DNA of 64,000 nt from the NCBI GenBank assembly GCA_965260935.1, contig OZ253374.1, forward strand, positions 3,348,001 to 3,412,000, given 5' to 3'. The first letter of the stretch is position 1, and every line of letters begins with the position of its first letter. Shown here in pieces: positions 34,053 to 43,294 of this stretch. The position numbers were made by a program, and so were the translations under genes. Origin of the DNA: JBBROS01 sp965260935. Its GTDB lineage: Bacteria; Pseudomonadota; Alphaproteobacteria; Acetobacterales; Acetobacteraceae. The notes under the pieces were generated by a model. The model had not been told where the DNA came from. It saw only the letters and a list, made by a program, of their open reading frames with translations, and made no database searches.

Positions 34053-36839
34053 CTAGCTCTTGTTGGTCAGAGCTTGCAGGAGCTTGCGCGCAGCCGGCCG
34101 GTCGGCAAAGGCGTCCGGCCTGCTCACGAGCGGCTGCAAAAGCTTGACGGCCTCCTCCTTTCGTCCCGTGCTGTTGAGCGCGACGGCGAGGTGGTATTTC
34201 AGGGCCGGGTCGTCGGGCCGTTGCTGACTCGATTGCTCCAGAAGCCGTACGGCGCTCTTTGCATCCCCTTGCCCAACCATGATCCAGCCCAGCGTGTCCG
34301 CCGTTTCCGGGGTGGGGGCTCGCATATAAGCGCGTTGGGCCAAGTTCCGCGCCCGATCATCCCCTTTTTGCTGGTAGAGCCAAGCAAGGTTGTTCAACGC
34401 GATTACATTGTTCGGCTGCTGCGCCAACACGTTTTCGAACTGCTTCTGGGCTGCGTCGTAACGCTTTGCCTTCATATCCAGCATCGCCAGCATTTGTTCC
34501 GCATCGGCGTTGTTCGGGCTTCGGGCCAACTGCTTCCGCAGCACATCGGAGGCTTCATCGTCGTTCCCCAACGCCACCGAAGCGTTTGCGAGCCGAAGCG
34601 CCAGCAAATCGGTTTGAGACAGCTTATATTCGTTGCGAAAGGCTTGCGCTGCGTCAGCATACCGCTTCGCGCGCATCAGCTCGTCGCCTTTGAGCACGGC
34701 CGAGTTCGGCAGGTTCGCCGGGTTGTCCCGCAAGCTCGCTGCAAGTTTCAGCGCGGAGTCTTCTCCGGCTGTTTGTGCCTCGAGGGCAACCATGCTCGAC
34801 ATCACGCCCAAGTTGCCCGGGGCCTGATCGAGCGCCTCGCGCAGCGCCGTCTTTGCTGCCGGAACGTCCTTGCTTCGCAGCAGCAGCTCAACCTGCGCCT
34901 GCCGGGCCGCCATGTCGTCCGGGTGCGCTTGAAGAATGTTGCGATACGTTGCGTTCGCACCAGCAGTGTCGCCTGCGGCACTCTGCGCGCGCGCCAGTTC
35001 GCCTTGGAGCATGGGAGGCAGGCTGCCGCGATCCTGCTCAGCTTGGAGCAGATCGACCGCTTTGCGCGGGTTTCCAGACCGGACGTAAATGTCTGACAAC
35101 ATAGCAGTCAACGTCGCATTTTTTGGCGCCGCTTCATGGGCTGCGTTGACCGCTTCGATTGCTTGGGGCCAACGCTTGCTTTGAGCCAAGAGCTGGACCA
35201 GCGGCGTCAACGCTTGAACATTATCTGGCTTCCTGGCCAGAAGCTCGCCTAGCAGCGCCTCGCTTTCATCCGGCTTGCCCTGCAAGGCCAGGATCTTCGC
35301 CAAGTTCAATTTAGCGCCGACCGAATCCGGATACTGGCGCAACGTTTCAGCGAAAGCCTGCCTCGCGCCTTCGGCGTCGAAGCGGGCAAGCTTCACCATC
35401 CCGGTCAGGACGCCCGTTGCTTCGCTATCCCCTTTGTGCGCCCGAAGCTGCTTGAGGGCTTCGTCGGCGCGGCCGAGGTCGCCTGCTGCCAGGGACGCGG
35501 CAACGAGCGCCTCGCCGGCCGTCGGCTGCGACGGGGACAGCTCAACCGACTTCTCCAACGTTGTCGCCGCATCGGATAGCTTGCCTTCCCGCATCTGCAG
35601 CGAAGCCAGTTGGGTGAGGATGCTTGCATCCGTTGGCGCGGCCTCCGACGCCAGCTTCAGTGAGCGGACCGCCTCGGACGCCTCTCCCGCCGCCGCGTAT
35701 GCACGGCCGAGCAGTTCCAAGGTTTGCGCATCGTCATGCCCGTTGGCGACTGCCCGTTTCAGTGCCGTTACGGCTTGCTGGGGCCGGTTCGCGTCAAGCT
35801 CCAGACGCGCAAGGAGCCTCGGCCCTTCGGCATCATCAGGCGCCTGATTGACGTATCGGGTTGCAAATTCGGCGGCGGAGCCGGCCTGTCCCGTCCGCGC
35901 AGCGGCCAGGGCGGCGAAATACAGCCCGCGTGGGAAACGCTGAATAGCGGGCCCAAGCTTTTGCAATTCAGCTTGCGCCTCGGCGAACTTCCCCGCCCGG
36001 GTCAGCAGCACCCCATTCAGGTAGATTGCCCCGGCCTCTTGCGGGTGCGCGGCCAAGACGGCGTCTACGTCAGCCTGCGCTTCGCTGTCCTGCCCGTCCA
36101 GCATATACTGGCTCGCGCGATTGAGCTTCATCGAAGCCGATTTCGGGGCCAGCTCGATTGCTTGATTAATTGCCGCCAGCGCCCGAGTTCTCTCGCCTTT
36201 GCCGAAAAGTATCTGCGATTTCAGCAGCAAGGCCTCAACCTGCCCCGGTTTCGCCGCGAGTGCGGCGTTTGCCTTGCTTTCTGCGCGCTCAACGTCTTTC
36301 TGCGTCAATGCGAGCCGGGCGTCCGCCAACAGGATCTCGGCGTCGCCCGGCAGAGCCGCTTCGGCCCGGGCCATGCTTTCGGTTGCCGCAGCCATGTCGT
36401 TCAGACCCGCCTGGGCGATGCTGCGCAACAGCATGTTCCGACCGAGGGCTTCAGGATTTGGCCCGGCGGCAGGAACCTCGTCCAGCGCTTCCTTGAATTT
36501 CCGCTGCGCCAGGTAGGCCCGCCCGAGCTGGGCCACGACATCCCAATGGGATGCGCCCAAGGTTTCGGCGGATTTCAACTCCTTCTCGGCTGCGACAGGG
36601 TCTCCAAGCTGCAATTGAGTTTGCGCCAGGCGTAGGCGCGCGTCCGCGTTGTTCGGATCGTTGCGTACGGCATTGCGAAGCTCGAGCTGTGCCCCGGCCA
36701 CGTTGCCGGCGGCCAGGAGCTTGGCAGCCCGGCTTAACGGATCGCCGCCGCGGATAAATGCGTACCAGCCGCCACCGGCAGCGGCGCCCAGAACCGATAG
36801 GCCGGCCGCGAAGACAACGGCTTTGTTTTGCTTGTTCAT
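34053..36839 (-). CDS. prsT: XrtA/PEP-CTERM system TPR-repeat protein PrsT
   Basis: The 928-residue product starts with a signal-anchor (NKAVVFAAGLSVLGAAAGGG). About twenty TPR units follow, such as LAAGNVAGAQLELRNAVRND, PNNADARLRLAQTQLQLGDP and PNNVIALNNLAWLYQQKGDD. Length and repeat type match the PrsT family found with the PrsK/PrsR pair and exosortase A. It would be a periplasmic scaffold coordinating polysaccharide assembly or sensing. Its ATG overlaps the prsR stop (ATGA). The assignment rests on repeats plus neighbourhood. Confidence 0.9.
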   Translation of the reverse strand: MNKQNKAVVFAAGLSVLGAAAGGGWYAFIRGGDPLSRAAKLLAAGNVAGAQLELRNAVRNDPNNADARLRLAQTQLQLGDPVAAEKELKSAETLGASHWDVVAQLGRAYLAQRKFKEALDEVPAAGPNPEALGRNMLLRSIAQAGLNDMAAATESMARAEAALPGDAEILLADARLALTQKDVERAESKANAALAAKPGQVEALLLKSQILFGKGERTRALAAINQAIELAPKSASMKLNRASQYMLDGQDSEAQADVDAVLAAHPQEAGAIYLNGVLLTRAGKFAEAQAELQKLGPAIQRFPRGLYFAALAAARTGQAGSAAEFATRYVNQAPDDAEGPRLLARLELDANRPQQAVTALKRAVANGHDDAQTLELLGRAYAAAGEASEAVRSLKLASEAAPTDASILTQLASLQMREGKLSDAATTLEKSVELSPSQPTAGEALVAASLAAGDLGRADEALKQLRAHKGDSEATGVLTGMVKLARFDAEGARQAFAETLRQYPDSVGAKLNLAKILALQGKPDESEALLGELLARKPDNVQALTPLVQLLAQSKRWPQAIEAVNAAHEAAPKNATLTAMLSDIYVRSGNPRKAVDLLQAEQDRGSLPPMLQGELARAQSAAGDTAGANATYRNILQAHPDDMAARQAQVELLLRSKDVPAAKTALREALDQAPGNLGVMSSMVALEAQTAGEDSALKLAASLRDNPANLPNSAVLKGDELMRAKRYADAAQAFRNEYKLSQTDLLALRLANASVALGNDDEASDVLRKQLARSPNNADAEQMLAMLDMKAKRYDAAQKQFENVLAQQPNNVIALNNLAWLYQQKGDDRARNLAQRAYMRAPTPETADTLGWIMVGQGDAKSAVRLLEQSSQQRPDDPALKYHLAVALNSTGRKEEAVKLLQPLVSRPDAFADRPAARKLLQALTNKS

Positions 36840-38251
36840 GATTGACCTACATTCGCAGTCGAGAGTTCGCTATCGGCCTGATCGCGCGCGTTCTCTGCGA
36901 GGTCGGCCGTCATGCCATGGGTGTCCAGCAACGCGTAAAGCGTTGGCCGGCTGACGCCGAGCAACTTGGCAGCAGCTGTCAGGCGGCCATTGCTCCGCGC
37001 GAGCGCCCGCTGCACGACTTCGCGCTCCGCCCTGGCTCTCGCCAGCCGGAGATCGAAGGCGGAGAGATCGTCCGCGCCCGCGTCGAGCTCGAGGTCGGCG
37101 GCCGTCACCAGCCGCCCTTCAGACATGACGACTGCCCGCTTGACCCGGTTTTCCAGCTCTCGGACGTTGCCGGGCCAGGAATGGGCGGCGAGCGCCGACA
37201 GCGCGTCGTCCGCCAGCCCGCGTACGGAACGCCCGAATTCCCGATTGAACGCTGCGAGGAAATAGCGTGCGAGCACGACCGCATCCCCGGCCCGCTCCCG
37301 CAATGGAGGCACGCGCAGCGTGATCGGGTTCAGCCGGTAGAACAGGTCCGAGCGGAACGAGCCGCCATCGACTTGGCTTTGCAGCATCTGGTTGGTTGCC
37401 GACACCACCCGCACGTCGACCTGGATCGGCGCACGGCCGCCGATCCGCTCCACACGCTGGTCTTGCAGGAACCGGAGCAGCTTAACCTGCAAGCTGTGCG
37501 GCAAGTCGCCGATCTCGTCCAGGAACAAGGTCCCGCGGTGCGCTGTCTCAATCCGGCCGGGCGTTTGCTTGACCGCGCCGGTGAATGCGCCGCGCTCGTA
37601 GCCGAACAGCTCACTTTCAAGCAGGTTTTCGGGGATCGCGCCGCAGTTGATGGCGACGAAAGGCTGGTGCGAGCGCGGCCCGAGGTCGTGCAACGCGCGG
37701 GCCAAGGCTTCCTTGCCGGTCCCGCTTTCGCCCAGCACCAGGACCGTGACGTTCGCCCCGGCCAATTTTTCCACGTCGCGGCATACCTTCAACATGCCCT
37801 CGTCGGCGGTCACGATCCGCTTGATCGGAGAGGGCGCGGCCGCCTCGGACAACATGCGGTTCTCGGCTTCCAGCCTGGCCAAGCCGAGCCCCCGTTCCGC
37901 GATCAGGCTCAGCACCTGGATGTCGATCGGCTTCTCGCAGAAGTCGTAGGCGCCCGCCGCGACCGCCCGCAGGGCGTGCACCTTGTCCCCGTGGCTCGTG
38001 GCGATGATGACTTTCGTCTGCGGCGCGCACCGGAGCACGCCATCGAGAGCCGCGAACCCTTCGCTCACGCCGTCCGGATCGGGCGGCAAGCCAAGATCCA
38101 TGATCGCGACGAGCGGCTGCTCCTTCTGCGCAACGGCCAGCGCATGGGGCCGGTCGTGAGCGAAGACCACGTCAAATGCGGGGAACGCCCATCGGTACTG
38201 GCTGCAAAGGCCCAAGTCGTCTTCAACGATCAGAAGCTTCGGTTTCATCAT
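36836..38251 (-). CDS. prsR: Sigma-54-dependent response regulator PrsR
   Basis: The 471-residue product has three parts. The receiver domain opens PKLLIVEDDLGLCSQYRWAF, with phospho-Asp in AIMDLGLPP and Lys in CEKPIDIQ. The AAA+ sigma-54 activator has Walker A LGESGTGKEALA and the sigma-54 contact loop YERGAFTGAVKQTPGRIE. A Fis-type helix-turn-helix ends it (GRLTAAAKLLGVSRPTLYAL). It matches the PEP-CTERM-box regulator PrsR in length and in neighbours PrsK and PrsT. It probably activates sigma-54 promoters of the exopolysaccharide genes; a candidate site is at 41889-41904. Confidence 0.95.
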   Translation of the reverse strand: MMKPKLLIVEDDLGLCSQYRWAFPAFDVVFAHDRPHALAVAQKEQPLVAIMDLGLPPDPDGVSEGFAALDGVLRCAPQTKVIIATSHGDKVHALRAVAAGAYDFCEKPIDIQVLSLIAERGLGLARLEAENRMLSEAAAPSPIKRIVTADEGMLKVCRDVEKLAGANVTVLVLGESGTGKEALARALHDLGPRSHQPFVAINCGAIPENLLESELFGYERGAFTGAVKQTPGRIETAHRGTLFLDEIGDLPHSLQVKLLRFLQDQRVERIGGRAPIQVDVRVVSATNQMLQSQVDGGSFRSDLFYRLNPITLRVPPLRERAGDAVVLARYFLAAFNREFGRSVRGLADDALSALAAHSWPGNVRELENRVKRAVVMSEGRLVTAADLELDAGADDLSAFDLRLARARAEREVVQRALARSNGRLTAAAKLLGVSRPTLYALLDTHGMTADLAENARDQADSELSTANVGQS

Positions 38252-38258
38252 CGATGCA

Positions 38259-40328
38259 TCACTGCGTTGCGGCCAGAAGCGGTGATTGCCGAGCCGAGTT
38301 GGCGGCGGCTTGCGAACCGTCGGTCCGAGGCAGGCGAAGCCGCATCGTTGTTCCCTGCCCGGGCTCGCTCGCCACTTCGAGGTCTCCTCCGGCGCCGCGC
38401 AGGAGCGCCCGCGATTGATAGGCGCCGATCCCCGATCCGCTCGCCTTCATGGTGCTGAACGGGCGGAACAACTCATCCCTTATGAACTCCGGCGTCATGC
38501 CAACTCCCCGATCGATGATGTCGATGACGACCTGCCGCGCTTCGTGCCGCAACCGTACGACCACCGGCAGACCCGGCGACGCTTCGACCGCATTATTCAG
38601 CAAATGGGTTAACGCGGTCTCAAAGGCCTCAACCCCCATCGCCACCGTTGCCGTCGACCCGTCGCTCTCCAATGTCACGCCCGCGTTGCGGACCCGCCGA
38701 TAGGTGCCGACCAGCGACTCAAGCTGCGGCAACGGCGCCATCGCGCCTGGCGCCTGCTTGACGTCCGGGCGTTCCAGCCGTTCGAGCAATGCTTTGATCT
38801 TGCGAACCGAGCTTCCGACTGTTTCCAGCATGTCGTGCTGGAACTCGGGATTGCTGATGTGCTGCCGCGCATTCGTCAGCAACAAAGCGAGCTGGCTTGA
38901 AACGTTCTTGATGTCGTGCGCCACAAAGGCAAACCTTTGGCTGTAGTCGTGCATTTGCCGCGTTTGCAGCAGCGTCTGAGTCGCTTTTTGCTCTGCGATG
39001 TAGGTTGAGACTTCTTTCGCGAGGATTCGGAGCAAATCGAAAACCTCCTGCTCCAAAGGAAACGGCGCCCGCGGCGGCGCAACGAAAACAAGCCCAGCCA
39101 GGCTTTCCCGATGCAGCAGCGGAACGACGAGCCACAGAGGCCCCAAACCATCAAGCGGCGACACGGCAGCATTCGTTGCGCTTTGATCAAGGCGCGCGAT
39201 CCATGTTCCATCGGCGACTGCCAGAACAGCGGGGTGGCCGGGCGGTATCGCGTCCGCCGACGGCATGTTCCATGACCCGGCCCATGCGAGCGGCCCCGAA
39301 GCGCCGTCGCGCAGGAACAGCGCGCCGGCCGGGCTGTCGACGACCGAGGCGATCGTGCGGATCGCCCGCGCCGGCAACGCGCTCTGCGGGTCCCCGTCGG
39401 CGCCGGACAACGTGCGGATGCAGGCAAGCCATTGCCGCCGGTAGTCGTAACGTTCCGCAAAGAAATGATCGACGAACAGGCGGTGCACCCATGAGCGTGC
39501 CGAAGCCGACGTCGAGAACAGCCCGATGCCGATCAACGCCGCGAAGGCGAGGCTTGCTTCGGCGAGCCATCCCCAAGGCTGGTCCACGTGGCGAAACGCC
39601 TCGCCCGCGACAGCCAGCGTCATCAGCACGCCGCCGCTCAGGATCAGGGTCGCGCTATGGAACACCGCCGAGCGTGACAGCCTCACGCGCCCCTTCCATC
39701 GTTGGCCGCGGACTGCCGCCACCATCAGGAGCGGCGCGATCATGATCATCCCGACGGTCCGGGCTCCGAGCAGCCCCGGCGAGGACGCGTGGAAGATGAC
39801 CCAATCCGCGCAGAGCACGATGTCGAAGCAAGCCAGCCCGCCAAGCAAGACTGATGGAAGCGCGATATGCCACCGGGCATGGCTGGGAAGGTTTAAGTAA
39901 AGGTTCTCGATCAGCAGCAGTTCGGTGATCGCGAGCGTCAGCCGCCCGATGATCGCCCAAGAGAATGATGGGCCGGGCAGTGCCGCCTCTCCCTGCGGGA
40001 ACCAAGCAGCCAAGCCAAGCAGGGCAGCGAGCAAGCCGCCGGCTGCGAACCCGGCCTCATGTGACGGCCGTCCCAGATGCGCATCGTGATATAGAAAGAA
40101 AACGAAACCGAACCAAGTGAGCGCCCTCAGCAAATCAGCGCCGCTCGTGATCCCAGCCGCTGATAGGCCTGGCAGGATTGCAGCCGCCCCGGCCCAGACG
40201 GCCGTGATGCCGCAGCAAGCCGCCAGCAGCAGCGGGGTGACTTGCCGGGCGCGCCAAACGATCAATGGCACGAGCAGGGCATAAACGGCGGCGCACAGGC
40301 CCGGGAGAATGCCAGCAGGCTGGATCAT
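38259..40328 (-). CDS. prsK: Sensor histidine kinase PrsK (XrtA/PEP-CTERM system)
   Basis: From ATG 40328 the product has 689 residues; an upstream frame to 40361 adds 11. The first about 280 residues hold eight or more hydrophobic helices. A GAF-like region follows (FLRDGASGPLAWAGSWNMPS, then WLVVPLLHRESLAGLVFVAP). The kinase core has the phospho-His in RFAFVAHDIKNVSSQLALLL, the N box LLNNAVEAS, and the G boxes DIIDRGVGM and GSGIGAYQSRALLRGAGG. This is the PrsK architecture. It lies 7 bp upstream of prsR in the same operon. The sensed signal is unknown. Confidence 0.93.
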   Translation of the reverse strand: MIQPAGILPGLCAAVYALLVPLIVWRARQVTPLLLAACCGITAVWAGAAAILPGLSAAGITSGADLLRALTWFGFVFFLYHDAHLGRPSHEAGFAAGGLLAALLGLAAWFPQGEAALPGPSFSWAIIGRLTLAITELLLIENLYLNLPSHARWHIALPSVLLGGLACFDIVLCADWVIFHASSPGLLGARTVGMIMIAPLLMVAAVRGQRWKGRVRLSRSAVFHSATLILSGGVLMTLAVAGEAFRHVDQPWGWLAEASLAFAALIGIGLFSTSASARSWVHRLFVDHFFAERYDYRRQWLACIRTLSGADGDPQSALPARAIRTIASVVDSPAGALFLRDGASGPLAWAGSWNMPSADAIPPGHPAVLAVADGTWIARLDQSATNAAVSPLDGLGPLWLVVPLLHRESLAGLVFVAPPRAPFPLEQEVFDLLRILAKEVSTYIAEQKATQTLLQTRQMHDYSQRFAFVAHDIKNVSSQLALLLTNARQHISNPEFQHDMLETVGSSVRKIKALLERLERPDVKQAPGAMAPLPQLESLVGTYRRVRNAGVTLESDGSTATVAMGVEAFETALTHLLNNAVEASPGLPVVVRLRHEARQVVIDIIDRGVGMTPEFIRDELFRPFSTMKASGSGIGAYQSRALLRGAGGDLEVASEPGQGTTMRLRLPRTDGSQAAANSARQSPLLAATQ

Positions 40329-40394
40329 GAGCGGATCATGGACCCCAACCCTCGGATACACTCAATCGGCGCGGACCAGGCGCCAGTCTTGGCA

Positions 40395-41735
40395 TTATCG
40401 GGCGCCCTCTTGGAACAGGATAACTCGTATCGTTGCAAGCATTATCAACAAGTCCAGTGCTAGCGAACGATTCTTTACATAGAATAAATCGTAGGACAGT
40501 TTTGCCCGAGCATCCTCAACCGAGGCGCCGTATGGATAATTAACCTGTGCCCACCCTGTCAGACCCGGCTTGACCCGTGCGCGCTCCTGGTAATGCGGGA
40601 TGAGGGCAGACAACTGCTCGACGAAGTGGGGCCGCTCCGGTCTTGGCCCGATGAAACTCATTTGCCCTCGCAACACGTTCAGCAATTGCGGCAACTCATC
40701 GATACGCGTCCGACGCATCAGCGATCCGACACGAGTTACCCGCGGGTCCCGTTGCTGCGCCCAGGCCGGCCCTCGCGCCTCGGCGTTGCAATTCATGCTG
40801 CGGAACTTCAGCAACACGAATGAACGGCCGCCCAGCCCGACGCGCTCCTGCCGGTAGAGCACCGGGCCCGGGCTATCCAGCCGGACCAGCATCGCCACCA
40901 CCAGCATGAGCGGAAGAGTGAACAACAGCAGAGACAGGCTGATCAGAATGTCGCTGCCTCGTTGCGCCGCGGCCTGAACGCCGCCGAACCCGCGGCGATG
41001 AAGCGGCGCAAGCCAAGCGGGCGCGAGCTGGTCGATGTCGATGCGCCTGAGCCGGCGTTCCCAAAACTCCGTTTCCGGCTCAAAAGACACGCCGGCAGCC
41101 GAGAAAGCAGCCTTGACTGTGTCGGGCATGACCTCCAGGGCTCCGGCCGGCACCAGCATGGTCCGAATCCGGGCCTGCCGAAGCCTAACCGCCGCGCTCT
41201 CATCCGGCTGCGGGACGCTGACGACTTCAAAGAACCCGGCGCGGCCAGTTCGGATGGCGCCAACTGTTTTGGCGGCCTCGCCAGCGGACCCGTGAATAGC
41301 GATCCTGCGCATGAACAGTTTTGATCGGACCGCGAGCAGAAAGCCCGTCCGGATGGCGAACAAGGCTGCGATCCAGGCGATCAAATCTTTTGTCGGCCAA
41401 GCCCGGTCCGGCCCAACCAGCCATTCCGAGGAAATCCCCATCGCCGCACTGACGACCCAGACAATGGGAAACGCGGCCACTCCCCCGAGCGCTGTCTTGA
41501 ACAGCAGGCTCCGGGTCTGCAGAAAGAGTTGCGGCCTGTATATCCCAAGCACGGACGACGTGAGGCAGAGGGTGACAGCAACGACCAGCGCGTGAGATGC
41601 GGCGGAGTTGTTGAAGGCGCCGCCGAACCCGCCCGGCACAAGCAAGGCATACGCGACATAAAACGATAGGCACGCCTCGATTAACGAAAGCGCAATCATT
41701 TCGGGCGCAGTATGACGGCCGACGAAAGCTGCCAT
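40395..41735 (-). CDS. XrtA-associated undecaprenyl-phosphate sugar phosphotransferase (TIGR03013 type)
   Basis: The 446-residue product is a polyprenol-phosphate hexose-1-phosphate transferase. Four N-terminal helices and a CoA-binding-like middle are followed by a fifth helix (ILISLSLLLFTLPLMLVVAM). The catalytic domain comes next: RQERVGLGGRSFVLLKFRSM, RRTRIDELPQLLNVLRGQMS, FIGPRPERPHFVEQL and PGLTGWAQVNYPYGASVEDA. It loads the first sugar on the lipid carrier at the inner membrane, so it primes the polysaccharide. It is the first gene of the leftward prs operon, after a sigma-54-like promoter. Confidence 0.93.
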   Translation of the reverse strand: MAAFVGRHTAPEMIALSLIEACLSFYVAYALLVPGGFGGAFNNSAASHALVVAVTLCLTSSVLGIYRPQLFLQTRSLLFKTALGGVAAFPIVWVVSAAMGISSEWLVGPDRAWPTKDLIAWIAALFAIRTGFLLAVRSKLFMRRIAIHGSAGEAAKTVGAIRTGRAGFFEVVSVPQPDESAAVRLRQARIRTMLVPAGALEVMPDTVKAAFSAAGVSFEPETEFWERRLRRIDIDQLAPAWLAPLHRRGFGGVQAAAQRGSDILISLSLLLFTLPLMLVVAMLVRLDSPGPVLYRQERVGLGGRSFVLLKFRSMNCNAEARGPAWAQQRDPRVTRVGSLMRRTRIDELPQLLNVLRGQMSFIGPRPERPHFVEQLSALIPHYQERARVKPGLTGWAQVNYPYGASVEDARAKLSYDLFYVKNRSLALDLLIMLATIRVILFQEGAR

Positions 41736-41872
41736 GTCAGCTTCAGACCTGAACCAATTGAGCGTGGCCGACGCGGCAGGCCGCCCGGCTATCGATCACA
41801 ACACGAAGCCGATTGAAATGGTTTACCGCTTTGTTCACGCTGGCGACACCAATTTTGTAATGTTTGGATTTA

Positions 41873-41888
41873 TTAGTGAAACCACTAA
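41873..41888. repeat. TTAGTG/CACTAA inverted repeat in the divergent promoter region
   Basis: TTAGTG-AAAC-CACTAA, a 6-bp perfect inverted repeat next to the sigma-54-like site. It may be part of a regulator binding site. It lies in the 432-bp stretch 41736-42167 between the two XrtA operons, which holds no supported gene. The middle of the stretch is AT-rich. Confidence 0.3.
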
Positions 41889-41904
41889 AGCCAAAAACGC
41901 GCCT
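41889..41904 (-). promoter_or_regulatory. Sigma-54-like promoter of the prs operon
   Basis: On the minus strand AGGCGCGTTTTTGGCT matches the -24/-12 consensus TGGCACG-N4-TTGCA in GG, C, CG, the T-rich spacer and GC, with the exact GG-N10-GC spacing. It is about 155 bp upstream of the priming glycosyltransferase start. PrsR in the same operon is a sigma-54 activator, which makes a real promoter plausible. The first T and one position of each block deviate. Confidence 0.42.
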
Positions 41905-42167
41905 TGCTGGCGAGGCACAGGTCATAACTGATCCGTATCGGACCCGCAATCAAGATAAATGACCCAAATGCATTACCTTTTATTTGAACTGTTGTGTTTT
42001 GTTAGAAAGAGCCACTATCAACGATCTGCAACACAGCAATCCAGTGACGTTCCACTTGCAAGGTGTTACTTCACAGCCATGAAACAGCATCCAAACGACT
42101 GGGACCGCGCAAGATCTCCGGGACGATGCTGCAACCGATCATCTGTATTTGTAACGAGATGCCTAGC

Positions 42168-43289
42168 ATGACGACGCAGCACGACCACCTCATTGAGCGT
42201 GCGGCAGCCAAGCTCCGTGGAAATAATAAAAGCGCCGTCACCGAGATCGACTCTTCGCCGAAGTCTGATGATCGCGCGTCGGCAGCGAACGCGCTGATCA
42301 CGCCGCCTGCGCTCTTCAAGCCGATCGTTGCTGAGCCGAGCGCCGGGCTGCCATTGCAGGCTGCACCCGTTGCGCAACATGCAGCCAGCGTTCCCCGACG
42401 CCAATCAAACGAAGCGGGCGCGAGTAGTCCTGCCGCTGACCCACTCGCCGTTGCCTCGCCTTCGCCCAGCGTTGCGCAAACGCGTCAACCAGAAGCAGCA
42501 TCGAGCAGGGATGCCGACGAGCAAGCCGCCGGGCTTCCCGGTCAAGACGCTGTGGCCAGCATAGACCTCAACGCACTCGAGCAGGCCGGCATGGTCGTGG
42601 CAAGGCGGACCAGGACCCGAATTTCCGAAGAGTATCGTATCGCTGCCGGCCGCATTCTCAGGGCGCTGCATGAAACGTCTAGTCCGGACGGGGCGCGCAA
42701 CATCCTTATGGTGACAAGCGCGAGGCCTGGTGAGGGCAAAAGCTTCACCGCCATCAATCTCGCCGGCAGCATCGCTCAAAACGGCCCTGACCAAGTGCTG
42801 CTGGTCGATGTCGATTCCAAGATCAAGCCGCTCTCAGACAAGCTCGGCTTAGGGAACGCAAGCGGCTTTCTGGACTTTGTAGCCAATCCGGCGCTTCGCC
42901 TCGACGATCTCGTCCGCCGTTCGGCGATTTCCAACCTCACGATCTTGCCAATTGGCAAGCACGACAACGGCTCCGCTCCGCAGAACGACGAGGCGGTCAG
43001 CATTCGCCCGATCGTGCCCGCCCTTATGCGTATTTCTCGCCGGTTTCCACGGCATTTGATCGTGCTCGACACGCCCCCATGCCTTTCGACAAGCGACCCG
43101 CACACCATGGCGCCGCACGTCACCGAAATCGTCATGGTTGTCGAAGCCGAGCGAACCCAGAAGGCGGAGCTTGAGGCGGCTATCGATCTCGTGCGCGTGT
43201 GCCCGAACATCACCTTGCTGCTGAACAAGGTGCGCATGACGACCAGTCATACGTTCGGCGCCTACGACTACTTCGGCTCCTACACCTGA
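42168..43289 (+). CDS. XrtA-associated tyrosine autokinase (BY-kinase)
   Basis: From ATG 42168 (GAG 10 bases upstream) the product has 373 residues; ATG 42159 is the alternative. The N-terminal about 150 residues are Ala/Pro/Ser-rich and unstructured. The kinase core has Walker A MVTSARPGEGKSFTAINLAG, Walker A' VLLVDVDSKIKP and Walker B LIVLDTPPC. The C-terminus GAYDYFGSYT has the tyrosine cluster used for autophosphorylation. There are no membrane segments, so it needs a separate Wzc-type chain-length protein, which is not in this window. It starts the rightward XrtA operon. Confidence 0.9.
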   Translation: MTTQHDHLIERAAAKLRGNNKSAVTEIDSSPKSDDRASAANALITPPALFKPIVAEPSAGLPLQAAPVAQHAASVPRRQSNEAGASSPAADPLAVASPSPSVAQTRQPEAASSRDADEQAAGLPGQDAVASIDLNALEQAGMVVARRTRTRISEEYRIAAGRILRALHETSSPDGARNILMVTSARPGEGKSFTAINLAGSIAQNGPDQVLLVDVDSKIKPLSDKLGLGNASGFLDFVANPALRLDDLVRRSAISNLTILPIGKHDNGSAPQNDEAVSIRPIVPALMRISRRFPRHLIVLDTPPCLSTSDPHTMAPHVTEIVMVVEAERTQKAELEAAIDLVRVCPNITLLLNKVRMTTSHTFGAYDYFGSYT

Positions 43290-43294
43290 CCGCG

